A DNA stretch of 64,000 nt, taken from Empedobacter stercoris (GTDB taxonomy: Bacteria; Bacteroidota; Bacteroidia; Flavobacteriales; Weeksellaceae). Position numbers and translations under genes: made by a program. The stretch spans positions 1 through 64,000 of the forward strand of contig NZ_JACXZC010000011.1 of assembly GCF_020281205.1 (NCBI RefSeq), given 5' to 3'. Under the pieces are notes generated by a model. It saw nothing but the letters and a program-made list of their open reading frames with translations, was not told where the DNA came from and ran no database searches. How positions within the stretch are numbered: position 1 is the first letter of the stretch; each line of letters begins with the position of its first letter. This document shows, in pieces, positions 52,129 to 61,325 of this stretch.

Positions 52129-52527
52129 TTGAGAAAGCAATATCATTTTCGTCGAATCAATCAACAACTTTATATTTGGGATGTTGATCGGTTGATTAGC
52201 TTAACACAAAATATTCTGCCAAAAAAAATTCCTTTAAGTGCTATCAGCGAATTAAACGAGCCTTATTGGTACAGCTATGAAGGAGATGTTCCTACATGTA
52301 AATCGATTGCCGAACATATGATTTTGGTGAATAATGCTGATCTTTCGTATCCTATTATTTTATGTCCAGAAGGTAAAATAATGGATGGCATGCATCGCGT
52401 CGTGAAAGCATATTTAAATGGTCATATTTCAATTCATGCTTATCAATTAAAAAAACTTCCTGAACCTGATTTTATAGATGCAGATCCGCAAGACTTACCT
52501 TATGAAGACGATAATCTTATTTTATAA
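52129..52527 (+). CDS. Small ParB-nuclease-like protein
   Basis: 132 residues with a TTG start. The run YPIILCPEGKIMDGMHRVVK (about 82-101) is the core of ParB/Srx-like domains (D-G-x-H-R). The basic N-terminus RKQYHFRRINQQLYIWDVDR is unusual. Such orphan proteins are not the chromosomal partition ParB, and their role is unknown. There is no ParA neighbour. It stands alone between the TonB operon terminator and the copper ATPase. Confidence 0.75.
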   Translation: MRKQYHFRRINQQLYIWDVDRLISLTQNILPKKIPLSAISELNEPYWYSYEGDVPTCKSIAEHMILVNNADLSYPIILCPEGKIMDGMHRVVKAYLNGHISIHAYQLKKLPEPDFIDADPQDLPYEDDNLIL

Positions 52528-52596
52528 ATTTATTCTACAATTGTATAACATAATTTCTTAAAAATTACTTGAAATTTGTAGTATAAAATAACTATT

Positions 52597-54999
52597 ATGA
52601 AAGTGCAAACCCTTATTATACCGCTTCTTAATTTAGAAACGCAAGAACAAGTTTCTAAATTGAACCAAATGATATCTGAAGTTGAAAATCTGGATAGTTT
52701 TTTTATTGATTTATCAAATAAAAGTGTTTCGCTGACGGCAAAAAAAATGCCTAAAGTAGCAGCTAAAGTTTTTCAAATCCTAAAACAAAATAATTTCAAA
52801 ATCGATTCTGTCGAAAAAAATTACCCCGTACTTAACATGACTTGTGCTTCATGTGCAAGTAGCTCGCAGGCAAACTTAAAACGTCAACCAGGTGTTGTGA
52901 ATGCTGAAGTGAATTATGGAAATGGAATGGGAAAAATAGAATATATTCCTTCTTTAACTTCTCCCGAAAATTTAAAAAATGCATTAGTTGAGGTTGGATT
53001 TGATTTAGTGATTGATGAATCAAAAAATCAAGACGAAGAAATAGAACAACTTCATGAAGATAAATACCTATCACTAAAAAAGAACGTGATATGGGCGCTT
53101 GTTTTTGGTATTCCTTTGTTCATTATAGGAATGTTTTTTATGAATATGCCTTATGGTAATTATATCATGTGGGCGCTTTCTACTCCTATTCTCTTTATTT
53201 TCGGTCAACAATTTTTTGTTGGTGCGTGGAAACAATTGAAAAATAAGACAGCTAATATGGATACTTTAGTGGCATTAAGTACTGGTGTAGCTTATATATT
53301 CAGTGTTTTCAATACATTATTTCCAGAATATTGGCACAGCAAAGGTTTACACGCTCATCCTTATTTTGAAGCAGCTGGTTTGATTATCGTTTTTATTTTG
53401 ATTGGTAAATTGATGGAAGAACGTGCGAAGGGAAATACATCTGAAGCAATCAAAAAATTAATAGGTCTGCAACCCAATACGGTTTCTGTTTTAAAAAATG
53501 GAAATCAAGTTGAAGTAAAAATTGAAGATGTGCAAATTGGAGACTTGATTTTATCTAAACCTGGAGATAAAATTGCCGTTGATGGAATAATTATTTCTGG
53601 AGATACTTTTATCGATGAAAGTTCTTTAACTGGTGAACCTCTTCCTGTCGAAAAAGGAGTTGATGCTACTGTTTTTTCAGGAACGTTGAACCAAAATTCT
53701 CCTATTCAATATAAAGCCTTAAAAGTTGGTAATGATACACTCTTAGCTCAAATCATTCAGTCTGTGAAGAATGCACAAGGTAGCAAGGCGCCAGTTCAAC
53801 AATTGGTGGATAAAATAGCAGGAATTTTTGTTCCGATTGTAATTATCATAGCAATTTTAACTTTTATTACATGGTTAGTTTTAGGTCAAGAAAATGCGTT
53901 TACCATGGCACTTTTATCCATGATAACTGTATTGGTTATCGCTTGTCCTTGCGCACTTGGTTTGGCTACACCTACTGCAATTATGGTTGGAATGGGAAAA
54001 GGAGCTGAACAAGGAATTTTAATTAAAAATGCTGAAAGTTTAGAATTAGCAAAGAAAATTGATACGATTATCTTAGATAAAACAGGAACAATTACAGAAG
54101 GAAAACCTAAAGTACAAGAATTAATTTGGTTTGATGATTCTGCTAAAAATATACTTTATACCATCGAAAATAATTCGCAACATCCCTTAGCCAAAGCTAT
54201 TATTGCACATATTGGTAAACAAGAAAATTTATCGGATTTGAAAGTTGAAGATGTTTCTGGAAAAGGATTAAAAGCAACTCGTTTGAACAAAGAATATTAT
54301 GTTGGGAAAATAAGTTGGATGAACGAATTGAACATTCAAATTGAGGAGAATGTTAAACAAACAATTCAAGATTTTTCAACTAAAAATTATACCACTTCTT
54401 TCTTTGGTGATAATGAAAAAGTTTTAGGTTTGATTGGAATTTCAGATGAAATAAAAGCAACTTCTATTGAAGCTATAAAAGCATTTCATGAAAAAGGAAT
54501 TGAGGTTTGGATGGTGACTGGTGACAATGAATTTTCTGCGAATGCAATTGCTAAACAAATTGGAATTGAACAAGTTGTATCGAATGCTTTACCTCATGAT
54601 AAAATGAATATCATCAAAAATTTACAAAATAAAGGAAAAATTGTTGCGATGGTTGGTGATGGAATTAATGACAGTGCAGCTTTGGCACAAGCAGATGTTT
54701 CGATTGCGATGGGAAATGGTTCTGATATTGCAATTGATGTTGCCGAAGTAACGTTAATCGGTGGCGATTTAACAAAAATTAATCATGCGATTAATCTTTC
54801 AACACAAACAGTCAAGACTATTCATCAAAATTTATTCTGGGCATTTATTTATAATGTAATCGGTATTCCAATTGCGGCAGGTGTTCTTTATCCAATCAAC
54901 GGATTTTTATTAGACCCAATGATTGCAGGAGCTGCAATGGCTATGAGCAGTGTAAGTGTTGTAACAAACAGTTTATTACTGAAATATAAAAAGATTTAA
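52597..54999 (+). CDS. copA: Copper-translocating P1B-type ATPase
   Basis: 800 residues. It exports Cu(+) from the cytosol. Order: a cysteine-free HMA-like domain (about 1-72), an HMA domain with CASC (Cys83, Cys86), eight helices including the transport motif CPC (450-452), phosphorylation site DKTGT (Asp494), the His-Pro nucleotide-binding motif QHPLAKAI and the hinge GDGINDSAALAQAD. Its -7-like box GAAATTTG (52571-52578) is 18 nt upstream. No CsoR, CueR or CopZ gene is adjacent. The first domain seems to have lost its metal site. Confidence 0.92.
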   Translation: MKVQTLIIPLLNLETQEQVSKLNQMISEVENLDSFFIDLSNKSVSLTAKKMPKVAAKVFQILKQNNFKIDSVEKNYPVLNMTCASCASSSQANLKRQPGVVNAEVNYGNGMGKIEYIPSLTSPENLKNALVEVGFDLVIDESKNQDEEIEQLHEDKYLSLKKNVIWALVFGIPLFIIGMFFMNMPYGNYIMWALSTPILFIFGQQFFVGAWKQLKNKTANMDTLVALSTGVAYIFSVFNTLFPEYWHSKGLHAHPYFEAAGLIIVFILIGKLMEERAKGNTSEAIKKLIGLQPNTVSVLKNGNQVEVKIEDVQIGDLILSKPGDKIAVDGIIISGDTFIDESSLTGEPLPVEKGVDATVFSGTLNQNSPIQYKALKVGNDTLLAQIIQSVKNAQGSKAPVQQLVDKIAGIFVPIVIIIAILTFITWLVLGQENAFTMALLSMITVLVIACPCALGLATPTAIMVGMGKGAEQGILIKNAESLELAKKIDTIILDKTGTITEGKPKVQELIWFDDSAKNILYTIENNSQHPLAKAIIAHIGKQENLSDLKVEDVSGKGLKATRLNKEYYVGKISWMNELNIQIEENVKQTIQDFSTKNYTTSFFGDNEKVLGLIGISDEIKATSIEAIKAFHEKGIEVWMVTGDNEFSANAIAKQIGIEQVVSNALPHDKMNIIKNLQNKGKIVAMVGDGINDSAALAQADVSIAMGNGSDIAIDVAEVTLIGGDLTKINHAINLSTQTVKTIHQNLFWAFIYNVIGIPIAAGVLYPINGFLLDPMIAGAAMAMSSVSVVTNSLLLKYKKI

Positions 55000-55010
55000 A
55001 ACCTTCATAA

Positions 55011-55048
55011 ATCAATAAATCGACTAAATATTTAGTCGATTTATTGAT
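55011..55048. terminator. 38-bp perfect palindrome, bidirectional terminator
   Basis: Arms ATCAATAAATCGACTAAAT (55011-55029) and their exact complement (55030-55048) meet with no loop base. It lies between the convergent copper ATPase and the RES toxin genes and fits a shared terminator, though GC content is low and there is no long T-run. Confidence 0.6.
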
Positions 55049-55051
55049 GCT

Positions 55052-55504
55052 TTATAATAAACGATCATCCCAATTGTAATCTTCTATTTCTTTGATTTTT
55101 ACTTTCGAAGAAAAATCGGGATGTTTTGTATTAATTAAATAATTGTATTCTTTCGGAATGATTGACGAAGGAACTTTCATCACCAAATATTTAAAATCTT
55201 GATACCAAGCAGATCCAATTTCTTGTAGTTTCGGATAAGACTCTACAGATTGCCAATTTTTGGGTAATTTAGAATCCTTTACATTGTAAATTTCATCTTC
55301 TGTACAATCAATTTCAATTACCAATAATTTATACGAATTGTCAATCGTAATTGAACTGCGGTGAACCACTAATTCTAAGGTTGATAATGCGCGTGTACTT
55401 CCCGAATAAATTACAAATTCATCATTTTTGTTCCATCTGTTGGCAACACCAGAAGCTTGTAATGATTTTGCATATTTAGCTTTACGTATATTGTAAACTA
55501 ACAT
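55052..55504 (-). CDS. RES-domain toxin of a RES-Xre module
   Basis: 150 residues. RES proteins are ADP-ribosyltransferase-like enzymes that degrade NAD+. Core positions are visible: Arg in ANRWN (about 22), Tyr-Ser-Gly-Ser-Thr in IYSGSTRALSTLELVVHR (about 32-49) with the conserved Glu, and Ser in KVPSSIIPKEYNYLINTKHP. The cognate antitoxin gene precedes by 2 bp, the usual antitoxin-toxin order. Activity is inferred from the family. Confidence 0.88.
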   Translation of the reverse strand: MLVYNIRKAKYAKSLQASGVANRWNKNDEFVIYSGSTRALSTLELVVHRSSITIDNSYKLLVIEIDCTEDEIYNVKDSKLPKNWQSVESYPKLQEIGSAWYQDFKYLVMKVPSSIIPKEYNYLINTKHPDFSSKVKIKEIEDYNWDDRLL

Positions 55505-55506
55505 TC

Positions 55507-55941
55507 TTAAACGTTTTCTCCGTACTCAATAGCCGTTAAACGATTGTCAATGAATTTTAAACCAGATACTGTATCCAAGAAATCCATTGGTGCTTTTTTA
55601 TCCAATAAAACGTTTGGAGTTGTTAACCATTTTTCGAAATCATCTTTTGTGTTAAAAACCTCTAAACCATGTTTATACAAAGAAATTAAAAGAACAACAT
55701 GCTCTTTCGTATTGTCTTTTAATGAAACGTCTTTTGTTTTATAATTTCTATATGTACGCGTTGTAATATTTAACCAATTCGAAATAATATCATCTTTTAA
55801 ACCAGATAATTCGTCTAGATATTTGATGTATTTTTGATCGATATTATAACTATTTACATAGAAATAGACATTAGTGAAATCTCTTACTTCAGGAATTTCA
55901 TCAATGATTTGCTTGTAACTTTTTAGTTTTATTGTTGCCAT
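55507..55941 (-). CDS. Xre/MbcA/ParS-type antitoxin of the RES module
   Basis: 144 residues. N-terminal helix-turn-helix-like part (LKDDIISNWLNITTRTYRNY, with KTKDVSLKDNTKEHV after it) and the C-terminal toxin-binding domain of MbcA/ParS type (VLLISLYKHGLEVF, DDFEKWLTTPNVLLDKKAPM, FLDTVSGLKFIDNRLTAIEYG). It should neutralise the RES toxin and repress the pair. A -7-like box TATCTTTA (55968-55975, minus strand) lies 27 nt upstream. Confidence 0.88.
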   Translation of the reverse strand: MATIKLKSYKQIIDEIPEVRDFTNVYFYVNSYNIDQKYIKYLDELSGLKDDIISNWLNITTRTYRNYKTKDVSLKDNTKEHVVLLISLYKHGLEVFNTKDDFEKWLTTPNVLLDKKAPMDFLDTVSGLKFIDNRLTAIEYGENV

Positions 55942-56016
55942 AATTTTAAACTTTTACTAAAGATACAATTTTTCCTCTTAATAAAGGAATTTTTTCTCAA
56001 TTATTTTAATACGTAC

Positions 56017-56046
56017 AAAAAAAGAGGTTACAAAAGCAACCTCTTT
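56017..56046 (-). terminator. Intrinsic terminator of fumC
   Basis: Arms AAAGAGGTT (56021-56029) and AACCTCTTT (56038-56046) with an A-run to the left, i.e. a T-run in the leftward transcript. Confidence 0.85.
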
Positions 56047-56068
56047 TACTATAATGATTTATATTTTC

Positions 56069-57466
56069 TTATTTTAAAGAACCAACCATATCTTCTGGTT
56101 TTACCCATTCGTCAAATTGTTCAGCAGTTACATATCCTAATGCAATTGCAGTTTCTTTTAACGTAGAGTTATTTTTGTGTGCAGTTTGCGCAATCTCTGC
56201 AGCTTTGTAATAACCAATTTTTGTATTAAGCGCAGTTACTAACATTAATGAATTATCTACTAATTCTTTGATACGAGCATAATTTGGTTCGATACCTTGT
56301 GCACAATGTTCGTCAAAAGAAACACAAGCATCCCCTAATAAACGTGCAGATTGTAAGAAATTTGCAGCCATTAATGGTTTGAAAACATTTAATTCATAGT
56401 GACCTTGAGTTCCACCAATCGTAATTGCAACATCATTACCCATAACTTGAGCAGCAACCATAGTTAAAGCTTCACATTGTGTAGGATTTACTTTACCTGG
56501 CATGATAGAAGACCCTGGCTCATTTTCTGGAATGATGATTTCACCAATACCTGAACGAGGTCCTGAAGCTAACATACGAACATCATTTGCAATTTTGTTT
56601 AATGAAACAGCTAATTGTTTCAACGCTCCGTGAGTTTCTACAATGGCATCGTGAGCAGCTAACGCTTCAAATTTATTTTCTGCAGTAACAAATGGATGAC
56701 CTGTAAACTCAGCAATGTATTTAGCGACTACTACATCGTATCCTTCTGGAGTGTTAAGTCCTGTACCTACAGCAGTTCCTCCTAATGCTAATTCAGATAA
56801 ATGCGCTAATGTATTTCTTAATGCTCTTAAACCGTGGTTTAATTGTGCTACATATCCTGAAATTTCTTGTCCTAATGTTAATGGAGTTGCATCCATTAAG
56901 TGTGTACGACCAATTTTTACAACGCTTTTAAATTCTTCTGCTTTCTTAGCTAAAGTATCACGTAATTGTTCAACACCTGGAATTGTTACTTCAACAACAG
57001 CTTTGTAAGCGGCAATATGCATACCTGTTGGGTAAGTATCGTTAGAAGATTGAGATTTGTTCACGTCATCGTTCGCTTTCAAAACAGGTTCTCCTTCTCC
57101 AATTTTACCTCCTGCTAATACTTGAGCACGATTAGCAACAACTTCGTTCACATTCATGTTAGATTGTGTTCCTGAACCTGTTTGCCAAATAACTAATGGA
57201 AATTGATCATCTAATTTACCTGCTAAGATTTCATCACAAACAGCTGCAATAGCATCTCTTTTTTCAACTGGTAATACACCTAACTCAGCATTTGCATAAG
57301 CTGCAGCTTTCTTAAGATAAGCAAAACCTTCAACGATTTCTTTTGGCATTGAAGCAGCTGGACCAATTTTAAAGTTATTTCTTGAACGTTCTGTTTGAGC
57401 GCCCCAATATTTGTCAGCAGGAACTTTTACTTCCCCCATGGTGTCTTTCTCAATTCTGTATTCCAT
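56069..57466 (-). CDS. fumC: Class II fumarate hydratase
   Basis: 465 residues. Interconverts fumarate and L-malate in the TCA cycle; no metal needed. Signature [16 protein letters not shown] (catalytic Ser loop) is complete, as are [34 protein letters not shown] and [11 protein letters not shown]. Normal length. It should use fumarate from tyrosine breakdown as well as succinate from the paa route. Its own -7 box and terminator make it a single-gene unit. Confidence 0.96.
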   Translation of the reverse strand: MEYRIEKDTMGEVKVPADKYWGAQTERSRNNFKIGPAASMPKEIVEGFAYLKKAAAYANAELGVLPVEKRDAIAAVCDEILAGKLDDQFPLVIWQTGSGTQSNMNVNEVVANRAQVLAGGKIGEGEPVLKANDDVNKSQSSNDTYPTGMHIAAYKAVVEVTIPGVEQLRDTLAKKAEEFKSVVKIGRTHLMDATPLTLGQEISGYVAQLNHGLRALRNTLAHLSELALGGTAVGTGLNTPEGYDVVVAKYIAEFTGHPFVTAENKFEALAAHDAIVETHGALKQLAVSLNKIANDVRMLASGPRSGIGEIIIPENEPGSSIMPGKVNPTQCEALTMVAAQVMGNDVAITIGGTQGHYELNVFKPLMAANFLQSARLLGDACVSFDEHCAQGIEPNYARIKELVDNSLMLVTALNTKIGYYKAAEIAQTAHKNNSTLKETAIALGYVTAEQFDEWVKPEDMVGSLK

Positions 57467-57496
57467 TTTGTATTTTTATTATATTTACTTATCTCA

Positions 57497-57504
57497 CAAA
57501 TTTA
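57497..57504 (-). promoter_or_regulatory. -7 box of fumC
   Basis: TAAATTTG on the minus strand, a full consensus match, 30 nt before the fumC ATG. No clear TTG at the expected distance. Confidence 0.45.
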
Positions 57505-57563
57505 AGAAATCGTTTGATGAAAGAAAAGTGATTAATGTTAGTATTTCTATAAATTTTATTTAC

Positions 57564-57571
57564 TAAGTTTG
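57564..57571 (+). promoter_or_regulatory. -7 box of the 68-residue membrane protein gene
   Basis: TAAGTTTG matches the consensus and ends 20 nt before the ATG at 57592. Confidence 0.45.
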
Positions 57572-57591
57572 TATCACATAAAAATAAAATC

Positions 57592-57798
57592 ATGATTCAA
57601 TTTTTAGGTTTCTTATTATTCTTAGTAATCGCTTTATGCGGATTTTGGGGTATCATCTTCTTTTCAACGATAGCTATCTCTTGGATTCCATTTTGGGTTG
57701 CGAATTTAAGAAAAGAAAAAGCAGGAATAGTAACAGCGGAAGATCCTCGTCCGATTTTACCAAATCAAGAAGGAATCACAGTATTATTCAAAAAATAA
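57592..57798 (+). CDS. Small hydrophobic membrane protein, function unknown
   Basis: 68 residues. A long hydrophobic N-terminal half (LGFLLFLVIALCGFWGIIFF, then STIAISWIPFWVANL) forms one or two membrane helices, followed by a short polar tail (KEKAGIVTAEDPRPILPNQE). I do not recognise a family. A good -7 box upstream and a strong terminator after it support a real gene. Confidence 0.6.
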   Translation: MIQFLGFLLFLVIALCGFWGIIFFSTIAISWIPFWVANLRKEKAGIVTAEDPRPILPNQEGITVLFKK

Positions 57799-57816
57799 TC
57801 GGCTGTAAAAAAAATT

Positions 57817-57846
57817 AAAAAGAGACTTGACGAAGTCTCTTTTTTT
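57817..57846. terminator. Bidirectional intrinsic terminator
   Basis: Arms AAAAAGAGACTT (57817-57828) and AAGTCTCTTTTT (57833-57844), GACG loop. Shared by the small membrane protein and the leftward SRPBCC gene. Confidence 0.88.
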
Positions 57847-57849
57847 ATT

Positions 57850-58302
57850 CTATTCAACTTTCAAATCATCATCTACATTACCTTCTAAATAACTCTTCAA
57901 ACTAATTCGGATAATCTCTGCCCATCCAGCTTCAAAACTTTCACGAGAAAAATTCTTGTCTTCTGGCGGAAATGACTCAATTCCTTCGTGAATTAACGTC
58001 AGTTTAGTTTGAGGAACAAATTCATTTTCTATCACTTCTAATAAAAAGGTAACAACAGAATCTCCTTCATAAACAGGATACTTCCATGTATATACTAATT
58101 TAGATTGTGGGGCAAAATCTACTATTTTACAATGATGTAAATACGAACCTCCGTAAAATTCGAATTCAAATCCTTCTTCTAGAACAAATTCATCAATATC
58201 AAAATACCATTTATCAAAAGCAGCTTTTGTCGTTAAAGCATCCCATACTTTATCTATTGACGTGTCAAAAATCTCAACGACTACAACGGGTTTAGCACTC
58301 AT
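57850..58302 (-). CDS. SRPBCC-family protein (AHSA1-type)
   Basis: 150 residues. AHSA1-like fold: KPVVVVEIFDTSIDKVWDAL, TTKAAFDKWYFD, LVYTWKYPVYEGDSVVTFLL and a final helix EAGWAEIIRISLKSYLEG. Proteins of this class act as Hsp90 activators or lipid-binding proteins. No function is assigned here. Divergent from pafA. Confidence 0.85.
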   Translation of the reverse strand: MSAKPVVVVEIFDTSIDKVWDALTTKAAFDKWYFDIDEFVLEEGFEFEFYGGSYLHHCKIVDFAPQSKLVYTWKYPVYEGDSVVTFLLEVIENEFVPQTKLTLIHEGIESFPPEDKNFSRESFEAGWAEIIRISLKSYLEGNVDDDLKVE

Positions 58303-58378
58303 AATCTATTTTTTTATGTTTTTGTTTAATTTACTAATTATTTAATTATTATTTAAATTTCGGCCAAAATTTAATTGT

Positions 58379-58386
58379 TACATTTG
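58379..58386 (+). promoter_or_regulatory. -7 box of the alkaline phosphatase gene
   Basis: TACATTTG matches the consensus, 19 nt before the ATG. No Pho-box-like direct repeat was seen near it. Confidence 0.45.
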
Positions 58387-58405
58387 TCTTTGTAAAATTT
58401 TAAAA

Positions 58406-60052
58406 ATGAAATTTAATAAAACTTTTTTAAGTGTTTTAGGACTTTTTGCAGGGCTTTCTTTATATGCACAACAAGAAGTAAACCGTCCTAAATTAGTGGT
58501 TGGAGTTGTCGTAGATCAGATGCGTTGGGATTATTTGTACCGTTATCAAGATCGTTATTCTCAGGGTGGTTTCAATCGTTTATTAAACGAAGGTTATAGC
58601 AACGAAAACACTTATATTCCATATATTCCTACTTATACGGCGATTGGTCATAGTACGATTTATACAGGTTCTGTCCCAGCTATTCATGGAATTGCGGGAA
58701 ATGATTTTATCATTCAAGCAACTGGACAAGAGATGTATTGTACACAAGATGATACTGTTAATGGAGTTGGCACTTCTTCTAAAGCAGGGAAAATGTCTCC
58801 TAAAAACTTGTTGACTTCTACGGTTCCTGATCAATTGAAATTAGCAACTAATTTTCGCTCAAAAGTATTTGGTGTTTCATTAAAAGATCGTGGAGGAATT
58901 TTACCAGCAGGCCATTTTGCTGATGCTGCTTTTTGGTTTGACGGAGAATCTGGAAACTGGGTTTCGAGTACATTCTATATGAACGAATTGCCAAAATGGT
59001 TACAAAAATTCAATGATAAAAAAGTAACTGAAAAATATTTAGATAAATGGAATACACTTTATCCAATTGATACATATGTACAAAGTGAAAAAGATGGAAA
59101 TCCGTATCGACAGAAGTATAAAGGATTAGATAAAATGCAATTTCCTTATGATTTGAAAAAATTAAAAAAAGAAAATGGTTTGGGATTAATTCGTTCTACG
59201 CCTTTTGGAAATTCGTTGACAAAAGATATCGCTATCGAAATTATTGATAACGAAAAATTAGGTCAAAACGATAAAGGAATTACCGATTTCTTAGCGGTTA
59301 GCTTCTCTTCTACAGATTATGTTGGTCACCAATTTTCACCAAATACTATCGAAATGGAAGATACTTATTTACGTTTAGATAAAGATTTGGAACAATTATT
59401 CAATCATTTGGATCAAAAAGTTGGAAAAGGCGAATATTTAGTTTTCTTAACGGCTGATCATGGTGGAGCACATAATCCAAAATATTTCCAAGATAAAAAA
59501 GGAAACGCTGGATATTTTCAAACTTCAGAAGTAAAAAAAGCTTTAAACGCTAAATTACAAGCTGAATTTAAAACTGCTGATATTGTACGCTCTTTATCAA
59601 ATTACCAAGTCCATTTGAATAATCAGCTTATTGAAACTAATGATTTAGATGAAGAAGATATCAAAGATGAAATTGTGAAATTCATGCAAAAAGTTGATGG
59701 TGTTTCTTTTGTTGCAGATATGGACAAAATCGGAAATGCATCAATTCCTTCTGAAATTAAAGAACGTATGATCAACGGTTTCAATCGTAAACGAAGTGGT
59801 GCAATTACCTATATTTTAGATCCACAATGGTACGGAGGAAAACTAAACGCTGGCGGAACTACTCACGGAACTTGGGGATCTTACGATGCTCATATTCCAT
59901 TTGTTTTAATGGGATGGGGAATTAAACAAGGTAAAAATAATAACCGAGTTTATATGACTGACATCGCTCCTACTTTGTCTGCTTTATTACACATTGAAGA
60001 GCCAAATGGGAACATTGGTAAACCAGTGGTTGAGGTGATTAATCAAAAATAA
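58406..60052 (+). CDS. pafA: PafA-type alkaline phosphatase
   Basis: 548 residues with a signal peptide (cleavage near ALYAQ, 19-22). Periplasmic phosphomonoesterase of the alkaline-phosphatase superfamily. The nucleophile is Thr78 (TYTAIGHS), with Asn99 (AGNDF) and Lys160/Arg162 (SLKDRGG) near the phosphate, matching the PafA of Elizabethkingia meningoseptica within one or two positions. Metal ligands are seen in VVDQMRWD, SSTDYVGHQF, LTADHGGAHN and GGTTHGTWGSYDAH. PafA enzymes are known to be active without phosphate starvation. A terminator follows. Confidence 0.92.
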   Translation: MKFNKTFLSVLGLFAGLSLYAQQEVNRPKLVVGVVVDQMRWDYLYRYQDRYSQGGFNRLLNEGYSNENTYIPYIPTYTAIGHSTIYTGSVPAIHGIAGNDFIIQATGQEMYCTQDDTVNGVGTSSKAGKMSPKNLLTSTVPDQLKLATNFRSKVFGVSLKDRGGILPAGHFADAAFWFDGESGNWVSSTFYMNELPKWLQKFNDKKVTEKYLDKWNTLYPIDTYVQSEKDGNPYRQKYKGLDKMQFPYDLKKLKKENGLGLIRSTPFGNSLTKDIAIEIIDNEKLGQNDKGITDFLAVSFSSTDYVGHQFSPNTIEMEDTYLRLDKDLEQLFNHLDQKVGKGEYLVFLTADHGGAHNPKYFQDKKGNAGYFQTSEVKKALNAKLQAEFKTADIVRSLSNYQVHLNNQLIETNDLDEEDIKDEIVKFMQKVDGVSFVADMDKIGNASIPSEIKERMINGFNRKRSGAITYILDPQWYGGKLNAGGTTHGTWGSYDAHIPFVLMGWGIKQGKNNNRVYMTDIAPTLSALLHIEEPNGNIGKPVVEVINQK

Positions 60053-60074
60053 TCTTTCACATAGCATTTAATTC

Positions 60075-60104
60075 AAACGCAATCATTCATGGTTGCGTTT
60101 TTTT
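60075..60104 (+). terminator. Intrinsic terminator of pafA
   Basis: AAACGCAA (60075-60082) pairs with TTGCGTTT (60093-60100), followed by T4 (a T7 run in all). Its sequence is closely similar to the terminator at 61272. Confidence 0.8.
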
Positions 60105-60189
60105 ATGTAATTATGATATTAAATCAATCATGTATAACTGATATAAGAATTATAATTCTTAAATTTAGATACACAAATATCACCTCATA

Positions 60190-61251
60190 ATGAAAAAGAA
60201 TTTTTACAACAAACTTACTTTAACATTATTCTCTACCAACTTACTATTTTTATTAGCTCCAAAACTTGATGCTTGTACAAGAGTTGTTTACAAAGGTCCA
60301 GAAAATACAGTAATTACTGCTCGTTCTATGGATTGGAAAGATGAGATTGATGCCAACATTTGGATTTTTCCAAGAGGACTAGATCGCACCGGAAATGTTG
60401 GGAATGCATCAGAAAAATGGACTTCAAAATATGGTAGTGTAATTACAAGTGCTTGGGATATAGCGACAACTGATGGTATAAATGAAAAAGGATTAGTTGC
60501 AAATGTATTATGGTTAGTTGAAAGTCAATACCCTAAATTTGATCCAAAAGGATCTAAACCTGGAGTCACAATTGCTGCATGGGCACAATATGTATTGGAT
60601 AACTATGCAACTGTGAATGAAGCAGTGGAAGATTTGAGAAAAGAAAAGTTTGTAGTAGTTTCTGATTACATTCCAGGAACGCAGAAATTTACAACTTTAC
60701 ATCTTTCAATTTCTGATGCTAAAGGTGATAACGCTATTTTTGAATATGTAAATGGTAAATTAAAAATACATCACGATTCATCTTACACGGTCATGACTAA
60801 TTCGCCTATTTTTGAAGAACAATTAGCCATTAATCAATATTGGAAAGGAATTCCTGGAACGATAATGCTTCCTGGAACTAATAGAGCTCCTGATCGTTAC
60901 GTACGTGCATCTTATTATATCAATGCTATTCCACAAACTGCAGATACACGTATTTCAATTGCGAGTGTTTTTAGTGTCATCAGAAATGTTTCAGTTCCTT
61001 TAGGAATTTCGTCAGAATCCGAACCGAATATTTCCTCTACTCGTTGGAGATCAGTTGCGGATCATAAAAACTTAGTTTATTATTTCGAAACGACAAAAAC
61101 ACCAAATACTTTTTGGGTTGATTTGAAGAAGATTGATTTTAATAAAAATGCTTCAACAAAACGATTAAGCGTTAGTAAAAATGAAACGTATGCTGGCGAA
61201 ACTTCACAACTTTTTAGTGATACAAAACCATTTACATTTGTTGGAATATAA
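60190..61251 (+). CDS. Choloylglycine-hydrolase/penicillin V acylase-family Ntn hydrolase
   Basis: 353 residues. A signal peptide ends exactly before Cys29 (LAPKLDA then CTRVVY), so cleavage would expose the catalytic N-terminal Cys, as in exported linear amide C-N hydrolases. The ARSMDW motif, NEKGLVANVLWL and YTVMTNSPIFEEQLA are typical. Substrates in the family are bile-salt amides, penicillin V or acyl-homoserine lactones; the sequence does not decide. A -7-like TAAATTTA (60160-60167) is upstream and a terminator follows. Confidence 0.9.
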   Translation: MKKNFYNKLTLTLFSTNLLFLLAPKLDACTRVVYKGPENTVITARSMDWKDEIDANIWIFPRGLDRTGNVGNASEKWTSKYGSVITSAWDIATTDGINEKGLVANVLWLVESQYPKFDPKGSKPGVTIAAWAQYVLDNYATVNEAVEDLRKEKFVVVSDYIPGTQKFTTLHLSISDAKGDNAIFEYVNGKLKIHHDSSYTVMTNSPIFEEQLAINQYWKGIPGTIMLPGTNRAPDRYVRASYYINAIPQTADTRISIASVFSVIRNVSVPLGISSESEPNISSTRWRSVADHKNLVYYFETTKTPNTFWVDLKKIDFNKNASTKRLSVSKNETYAGETSQLFSDTKPFTFVGI

Positions 61252-61271
61252 TAAATAAAGGCATAATTCAA

Positions 61272-61300
61272 AAACGTAATCAAAATGGTTGCGTTTTTTT
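61272..61300 (+). terminator. Intrinsic terminator after the Ntn hydrolase gene
   Basis: AAACGTAATC (61272-61281) pairs with GGTTGCGTTT (61287-61296) over 10 positions with two G-T pairs, then a T-run. Confidence 0.75.
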
Positions 61301-61325
61301 ATATTTATAACATACTATTTAGTCT

